DNA of 64,000 nucleotides from Mycolicibacterium sp. CBMA 234 (GTDB lineage Bacteria > Actinomycetota > Actinomycetes > Mycobacteriales > Mycobacteriaceae), in NCBI RefSeq assembly GCF_009729415.1, contig NZ_MPKW01000023.1, positions 310,001 to 374,000 of the forward strand. Reading direction: 5' to 3'. How positions within the stretch are numbered: position 1 is the first letter of the stretch; each line of letters begins with the position of its first letter. The notes below the pieces were generated by a model. The model did not search any database, had not been told where the DNA came from, and saw nothing but the letters and a program-made list of their open reading frames with translations. The position numbers were made by a program, and so were the translations under genes. Shown piece by piece: positions 59,446-64,000 of this stretch.

Positions 59446-60042
59446 ATGTCGACTCCGACCCGATGGGCGGGTGTGCCATTGCACGACCGCCGCGCCGAAC
59501 GCCGCGGACTGCTGGTTGCCGCGGCGTTCGCGTTGTTCGGTGATGGTGGCGAGGCGGCGTTGTCGGTGCGGTCGGTCTGCCGGGAGTGCGGTTTGAACAC
59601 CCGCTACTTCTACGAGAGCTTCGCCAACACCGACGAGCTTCTTGGCGCGGTCTACGACATGGTGGCCCTAGAACTGGCTGCAGCGGTGGAGGCTGCGATG
59701 GCCGCGGTGGGGGATTCGGTCAAGGTGCGTACCCGGGCCGGAATGGCCGCGGTGCTGGGCTTCAGTTCGGCCGACCCGCGCCGCGGACGCGTGCTGTTCA
59801 CCGACGCCCGCGCAAACCCGGTGCTGGCGGCTCGTCGCGCCACCACCCAGGACCTGCTGCTGGGCGCCGTGCTGGCCGAGGGTGGGCGTCTACACCCCGA
59901 CTCAGATCCGACTGCCGCCCGCGTGGGTGCGGCGATGTACACCGGGGCCATGGCCGAGTTGGCTCAGCAGTGGCTCTCCGGCTCGTTGGGTGCGGACCTG
60001 GACCCGGTGGTCGACGCCGCATTGGCCCTCGTCCTGCGCTGA
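59446..60042 (+). CDS. TetR/AcrR-family regulator of the MpaB gene
   Basis: 198 residues from ATG 59446. N-terminal TetR helix-turn-helix at about 10-60 (RRAERRGLLVAAAFALFGDG, then LSVRSVCRECGLNTRYFYES, FANTDELLGAVYD) and a C-terminal ligand/dimer domain (VRTRAGMAAVLGFSSADPRR). The recognition helix region RYFYESF is standard. It diverges from the MpaB-like gene, and the palindrome between them is most simply its own operator, so it should repress both genes until an inducer binds. The inducer is unknown. Confidence 0.88.
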   Translation: MSTPTRWAGVPLHDRRAERRGLLVAAAFALFGDGGEAALSVRSVCRECGLNTRYFYESFANTDELLGAVYDMVALELAAAVEAAMAAVGDSVKVRTRAGMAAVLGFSSADPRRGRVLFTDARANPVLAARRATTQDLLLGAVLAEGGRLHPDSDPTAARVGAAMYTGAMAELAQQWLSGSLGADLDPVVDAALALVLR

Positions 60043-60051
60043 ACCACAGCA

Positions 60052-60108
60052 TCGAGCGTGCACTCAGATCGCCGACATATGATTTTCGTGATCTGAGCGC
60101 ACGCTCGA
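60052..60108. repeat. GAGCGTGC-family palindromic repeat (copy 5)
   Basis: Arms 60052-60070 (TCGAGCGTGCACTCAGATC) and 60090-60108 pair with one mismatch, spacer 19 bases. It lies between the convergent TetR and DinB-fold genes and could terminate both. Confidence 0.72.
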
Positions 60109-60114
60109 CCAGTG

Positions 60115-60714
60115 CTAGACGGTGGCCGGGCGCCAGCGCTTGAGCCACGGCGTTTCCGGCCATTCCTCGGCTGCGGCCAGCAGCTCGTACATGGTGGCGC
60201 GGTCGATGGTCTCGCGGATGATGTCGGCGTGGCCGGCATGCCGCGACAACTCCTCGACGATGTGCATCGCGACCCAACGCACCGACCAATGGTCGACGTC
60301 GGCCGGGAACCATGGCACGTCATGTGGCACCGGCACCAGGGCGTCAAGGTCAGCCTCGGCGAGGACCTTCAGCGTCTTGGCGTTCTCCTCGCGCAAGGCC
60401 GCGAGCAAGCCGTCGAGCGTTTCGTCGTCCCGCATGGTGAGTTGGTCCTCGTGCTCGGCCATGAGCTCCGCCATGGGCCGCGGGTCCGGCGGCGGGAAGT
60501 CGGGGGCCGCCACCACGCGTCCGACCCAGCTCTCTTGAACGGCCGTGACGTGTTTGATCAGGCCGCCAACTGACAGTGCACTGACCGACGGGGTGGAGCG
60601 GGCCTGCTCGTCGGTGAGGCCGTAGGCCACAGCCGCGAAGGCATCCTGCTGAAACGCCACGAAGTTGATCAGGGTCTGACGTTCGTCACCGGCGGGTACG
60701 GGCTGTCCGGGCAT
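60115..60714 (-). CDS. DinB-fold / DUF664-type protein (mycothiol-dependent enzyme family)
   Basis: 199 residues from ATG 60714. Four-helix DinB/MDMPI fold: LINFVAFQQDAFAAVAYGLT, LSVGGLIKHVTAVQESWVGR with a metal His near 55, and MHIVEELSRHAGHADIIRET near 150 with further His of the triad. DUF664-type proteins use divalent metals and, in actinobacteria, relatives are mycothiol- or bacillithiol-dependent transferases and isomerases. Substrate unknown. Lies two bases from the stop-to-start junction with the next DinB-fold gene upstream, so both probably form one leftward transcript. Confidence 0.8.
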   Translation of the reverse strand: MPGQPVPAGDERQTLINFVAFQQDAFAAVAYGLTDEQARSTPSVSALSVGGLIKHVTAVQESWVGRVVAAPDFPPPDPRPMAELMAEHEDQLTMRDDETLDGLLAALREENAKTLKVLAEADLDALVPVPHDVPWFPADVDHWSVRWVAMHIVEELSRHAGHADIIRETIDRATMYELLAAAEEWPETPWLKRWRPATV

Positions 60715-60716
60715 GC

Positions 60717-61232
60717 TTACTTCTCCTTCTTGGTGTGGGTGTAAAGGTCACGGATGCAAGCGATTTCAGCTCCGTGGTGGATTACTTCACGATTGATGTG
60801 CAGGACCAGGGCGGCCATGGACAGGTCGCCGTACTGGCCTTCGGCCGGTCCGCACGGCTGGGCCAGTGCGGCGTCGTCCAGGCTTCGGACTCCGGCGATC
60901 CAGTCCGCATAGGCGGCATCGAGCTGGTCGAGCGCAGTGCGAGCGTCGCGGGCGTAGTGCCACGACTGGTAATCGGCCGGTGGGCCGCCGAAGTGCGAGT
61001 GGCTGCGCATGGCCAGCACGCCGACGATGACGTGCGCCAGCCGCCACGCGATGGTGGTGAAGGGTTCGGGTTGCGGTGGCGGATAGGCGAAGTCGACCGA
61101 GCCATCGGGGTGGACGGTCCAGCAGTCGGGTACTGGTTCCCAGAAGTATTCGTCGTCGGTCAGTCCTTCGAGTCGAGGGCGCAGCTGGTGTTGCCAGTGC
61201 CAGTCGAGTTGGTCGGCTAGTTGTTCGGGCAC
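60717..61232 (-). CDS. DinB-fold protein
   Basis: 171 residues if started at GTG 61232 (VPEQLADQLDWHWQHQLRPR); an ATG at 61295 would put the start across the divergent regulator's start and through the operator, so it is less likely. DinB-type four-helix fold: WHWQHQLRPRLEGLTDDEYF near 15, IAWRLAHVIVGVLAMRSHSH near 75 with metal-binding His, and LVLHINREVIHHGAEIACIR near 145 with the last His pair. Enzymes of this fold attach thiols or bind metals. It begins a two-gene leftward unit with the DUF664-type gene and diverges from the WYL regulator, which probably controls it. Confidence 0.78.
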   Translation of the reverse strand: MPEQLADQLDWHWQHQLRPRLEGLTDDEYFWEPVPDCWTVHPDGSVDFAYPPPQPEPFTTIAWRLAHVIVGVLAMRSHSHFGGPPADYQSWHYARDARTALDQLDAAYADWIAGVRSLDDAALAQPCGPAEGQYGDLSMAALVLHINREVIHHGAEIACIRDLYTHTKKEK

Positions 61233-61253
61233 CTGGAAAGCCTGACATTCAAT

Positions 61254-61272
61254 TAGGACTGTTTCTGTCCTA
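61254..61272. promoter_or_regulatory. candidate operator in the DinB / WYL-regulator gap
   Basis: TAGGAC (61254-61259) and GTCCTA (61267-61272) with a 7-base spacer, lying between divergent starts at 61232 and 61294. Six-base arms fit a binding site for the WYL-domain regulator but are short enough to be chance. Confidence 0.45.
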
Positions 61273-61293
61273 TGAATCCGGCAGAGTGTTGTC

Positions 61294-62253
61294 ATGTCAG
61301 AAACGACGAGCCGGGTGCTGCAACTGCTGGGGTTGTTGCAGTCGCGCCGGGTGTGGACGGGGCAGGAACTTGCCGAGCGTCTCGGCGTCACCGGTCGCAG
61401 CGTCCGCCGCGACGTCGAACGGTTGCGTGACCTCGGCTATCCGGTACACGCCAGCAAGGGCCGCGACGGTGGCTACCAGTTGGGGGCCGGCGCCGCGCTG
61501 CCTCCGCTGCTGCTCGACCCCGAGGAAGCGGTGGCAATGGCCGTCTGTCTGCGGCTGGCGGCCGGTGGCAGCGTCGCCGGGGTTGGCGAGTCGGCGCTGC
61601 GGGCGCTATCGAAACTCGACCAGGTGATGCCGTCGCGGCTGCGGTCGCAGGTGTCGGCCGTGCACGACGCGACGGTGACGCTGACCGGGGACAACACCGC
61701 CGAATCGGTGTCGCCCGATGATCTGATGACGCTGGCCCGCGCCTGCCGCGACCACGAGCACATCCGGCTCGGCTACACCGACATCCGGGGCAACAGCACC
61801 GAACGCCGGTTGGAGCCCTATCAGCTCGTGACCACCGGGCGCCGGTGGTACCTGTTGGCCTACGACCGTGATCGCGACGACTGGCGGACACTGCGGCTGG
61901 ACCGGATGGCCGACGTCCGGGCCGCAGGAACGACGTTCGCCCGGCGCCCGGCGCCCGACGCGGCCACGTACGTGCGGCGGGCCATCACGTCGTCGCCGTA
62001 TCGGTATGTCGCCCGGGTGCGGTTCCACGCGTCGGAACAGCAACTGGCGCAGGTGTTTTCTGTTGCCTCGGCGCAGATTGAACCGGATGGGCCGGACCGT
62101 TGCATCGTCACCGCCGGGGGCGACGACCCCGAGCGCATCGTCCTTCATCTCGCGATGCCCGGGTTTCGGTTCGAGGTGCTCGAGCCGCCGGAGGTGGTTG
62201 CTGCGGCCGGTGCTGTCGCGGACCGACTGCGTGCCGCAATGCCGCCCGACTGA
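61294..62253 (+). CDS. WYL-domain transcriptional regulator (DeoR/YafY type)
   Basis: 319 residues from ATG 61294. N-terminal winged HTH at about 1-60 (VLQLLGLLQSRRVWTGQELA, ERLGVTGRSVRRDVERLRDL), then PVHASKGRDGGYQLG. The WYL domain at about 140-225 includes the ligand-binding segment IRLGYTDIRGNSTERRLEPY with VTTGRRWYLLAYDRDRDDWR, and a WCX tail follows to the end. WYL regulators sense nucleic-acid ligands, nucleotides or other effectors. Here it diverges from two DinB-fold genes and is probably their local regulator. It ends 26 bp before the mannosidase. Confidence 0.88.
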   Translation: MSETTSRVLQLLGLLQSRRVWTGQELAERLGVTGRSVRRDVERLRDLGYPVHASKGRDGGYQLGAGAALPPLLLDPEEAVAMAVCLRLAAGGSVAGVGESALRALSKLDQVMPSRLRSQVSAVHDATVTLTGDNTAESVSPDDLMTLARACRDHEHIRLGYTDIRGNSTERRLEPYQLVTTGRRWYLLAYDRDRDDWRTLRLDRMADVRAAGTTFARRPAPDAATYVRRAITSSPYRYVARVRFHASEQQLAQVFSVASAQIEPDGPDRCIVTAGGDDPERIVLHLAMPGFRFEVLEPPEVVAAAGAVADRLRAAMPPD

Positions 62254-62279
62254 GGTCGGTTGCGACGTATGGTGCAGGA

Positions 62280-64000
62280 GTGTCGACGGGACGACTCCTG
62301 CAGGTGACGGCTGTGGTTTCCACTGAGTTGTTCGTCGGGTCGGTCGACGAACCGCTGCAGATCGTCCGGGTGGACTACACCGGGTGCACTGAACCAACGC
62401 GAGTCCGGGTCGCCGGTGCGGGACTGGCCGGCGAGGCAGTGGCCGAGCCGGGGGAGGGCCCCGTGGAAATCCCGGTGGTCGTCACGGACCCGGTGGTGAG
62501 ACAGACCCGGTCCGCGCAGGTCGAGATCGGCGGCGCAGAAATCCCGTTCGAGTTCGTCGTCGCCGAGCCCGGCTGGACCATGTACATGATCAGCCACTTC
62601 CACTACGACCCGGTGTGGTGGAACACCCAGGCCGCGTACACCAGCGTCTGGACCGAGGACCCGCCCGGACGGTGCCGGCAGACCAACGGCTTCGACCTGG
62701 TCACCGCCCATCTCGAAATGGCAAGGCGTGAACCCGAATACAAGTTCGTGCTGGCCGAGGTCGACTACCTCAAACCGTACTGGGACACCCACCCCGAACA
62801 GCGTGTTCAGCTGCGCGCGCTCCTCGCCGAGGACCGCATCGAAATCATGGGCGGCACCTACAACGAGCCGAACACCAACCTGACCAGCCCGGAGACGGCG
62901 ATCCGGAACTTCGTGCACGGCATCGGTTTTCAGCGTGACGTCATGGGCGCCGACCCGGCGACTGCCTGGCAGCTGGACGTGTTCGGTCACGATCCGCAGT
63001 TCCCGGGCATGGCTGCCGACGCCGGACTGACCTCCAGCTCCTGGGCCCGCGGCCCCCATCATCAGTGGGGCCCGATGCACCGCGACGGCGACCCGGAACG
63101 TATGCAGTTTGCCAGCGAGTTCGACTGGATCGCACCGTCCGGCCGTGGACTGCTGACCCACTACATGCCGGCGCACTACGCCGCCGGCTGGTGGATGGAT
63201 TCGTCGGCGTCGCTGCAGGAGGCCCAGGAAGCGACGTTCGCCACGTTCCTCAAATTGAAAAAGGTTGCGCTGACCCGGAATGTGCTGCTGCCGGTGGGGA
63301 CCGACTACACCCCGCCGAACAAGTGGGTCACCGAGATTCACCGCGACTGGGCCAAGCGCTATGTCTGGCCACGGTTTGTGTGTGCGCTGCCGCGGGAGTT
63401 CTTCGCCGCGGTCCGCGCCGAACTCGCCGATCGCGGTGCGACGGCGTCGCCGCAGACGCGGGACATGAATCCGATCTACACGGGCAAGGACGTGTCGTAC
63501 ATCGACACCAAACAGGCCAACCGGGCGGCCGAGAACGTGGTACTGGAGGCCGAACGGTTCGCGGTGTTCGCCGGATTGCTCACCGGCGCAACCTATCCGC
63601 ACGCGGCCCTGGCGAAGGGCTGGGTGCAGCTCGCCTACGGCGCCCACCATGACGGCATCACCGGGTCGGAATCCGATCAGGTATACCTTGACCTGCTCAC
63701 CGGCTGGCGAGACGCCTGGGAACTCGGCCGCAGCGCTCGCGACAACGCGGTCGCGTTGCTGTCCCGTGCTGTCGACGGTGAGGTCGTGGTGTGGAACCCG
63801 TTGGCGCGCAATCGCACTGACATCGTGACCGTCCACCTGAATGAACCGTTGGCAGGGTCTGTCTTCGACGCGGACGGCTCCTCGGTACCGGTCCTGATCG
63901 AGGACGACGGACACACCGTCACCTGGCTGGCGCGCGACGTGCCATCGCTGGGGTGGCGGGGATACCGCATCGATGGTGGCGCGGAGCGATCGGTGTGGGA
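62280..64000 (+). CDS. alpha-mannosidase, GH38 family (3' truncated by window edge)
   Basis: Open to the last base: 573 codons from GTG 62280, so the start is proposed and the end lies outside. An N-terminal beta domain of about 100 residues (VVSTELFVGSVDEPLQIVRV) precedes the GH38 catalytic domain: zinc site MISHFHYDPVWWNTQ near residue 105, MGGTYNEPNTNLTSPE, the nucleophile Asp in WQLDVFGHDPQFPGM near 225, and YGAHHDGITGSESDQVY near 455 with further metal His. Cleaves alpha-mannosyl bonds in mannans, glycolipids or glycoproteins. Matches the place of Rv0648, a protein of about 1,215 residues, so roughly half is visible. Cytoplasmic by lack of a signal. Confidence 0.9.
   Translation, partial: MSTGRLLQVTAVVSTELFVGSVDEPLQIVRVDYTGCTEPTRVRVAGAGLAGEAVAEPGEGPVEIPVVVTDPVVRQTRSAQVEIGGAEIPFEFVVAEPGWTMYMISHFHYDPVWWNTQAAYTSVWTEDPPGRCRQTNGFDLVTAHLEMARREPEYKFVLAEVDYLKPYWDTHPEQRVQLRALLAEDRIEIMGGTYNEPNTNLTSPETAIRNFVHGIGFQRDVMGADPATAWQLDVFGHDPQFPGMAADAGLTSSSWARGPHHQWGPMHRDGDPERMQFASEFDWIAPSGRGLLTHYMPAHYAAGWWMDSSASLQEAQEATFATFLKLKKVALTRNVLLPVGTDYTPPNKWVTEIHRDWAKRYVWPRFVCALPREFFAAVRAELADRGATASPQTRDMNPIYTGKDVSYIDTKQANRAAENVVLEAERFAVFAGLLTGATYPHAALAKGWVQLAYGAHHDGITGSESDQVYLDLLTGWRDAWELGRSARDNAVALLSRAVDGEVVVWNPLARNRTDIVTVHLNEPLAGSVFDADGSSVPVLIEDDGHTVTWLARDVPSLGWRGYRIDGGAERSVW

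Noticed and set aside
59369..59479. Longer MpaB-like protein starting at 59479 or 59389
   Set aside because: It would translate through the operator and overlap the TetR gene; GTG 59368 has a well-placed AAAGGGG.

Overview
The window is high-GC actinobacterial DNA from a mycobacterium, most likely a fast-growing Mycolicibacterium-type species. The evidence is the mycolate genes hadA-hadB-hadC, a cyclopropane/methyl mycolic acid synthase, menJ, UsfY, frequent GTG/TTG starts and gene order. Ortholog names and comparisons with M. tuberculosis come from remembered gene order and protein lengths, not from a search.

Two conserved chromosomal blocks are joined here. Left block (about 1.5-24.6 kb) follows the Rv0554-Rv0566c order: bpoC, menD, a DUF3592-like membrane protein, mgtA, menG, menJ, grcC1, htpX, gpsA, a YajQ-family gene and tRNA-Tyr. 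It is a menaquinone cluster: MenD makes SEPHCHC, GrcC1 makes the polyprenyl tail, MenG methylates the ring and MenJ saturates one isoprene unit. Accessory genes sit inside it: a DsbA-like lipoprotein, a quinone-oxidoreductase-like MDR, a nitroreductase, an SDR, a G3E GTPase, PpnP and a lipase. A larger 7-kb insert (15.8-22.8 kb) carries a DUF1326 gene with CsoR-type operators, a SulP-carbonic anhydrase fusion, a TrcRS-like two-component system and two secreted proteins.

The middle (24.7-34.3 kb) is accessory: an alpha/beta hydrolase, a PF03773-type permease, a cyanate locus (LysR regulator diverging from a tiny secreted protein and cyanase), an Ala/Ser-rich surface protein, an L,D-transpeptidase, UsfY, a pirin-GNAT fusion and an AhpD-like protein.

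Right block (34.3-64 kb) follows the Rv0629c-Rv0648 order: recD-recB-recC, echA3, a glyoxalase-II-like hydrolase, tRNA-Thr, tRNA-Met, rpmG, hadABC, tRNA-Trp, secE, nusG, rplK, rplA, a mycolic acid methyltransferase, lipG, an AarF/UbiB kinase and an alpha-mannosidase that runs off the end. Insertions here are a VanX-like dipeptidase, an EEP phosphatase and a glycoside hydrolase with a mucin-like tail behind an AT-rich leader. Another is a TetR-MpaB pair around a 20-bp perfect inverted repeat, followed by two DinB-fold genes and a WYL regulator.

Several palindromic intergenic repeats (GCGAGCGTGCG family and others) lie at the edges of the accessory segments. One abuts a frameshifted hydrolase remnant. 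No integrase, transposase, prophage or CRISPR array was seen.
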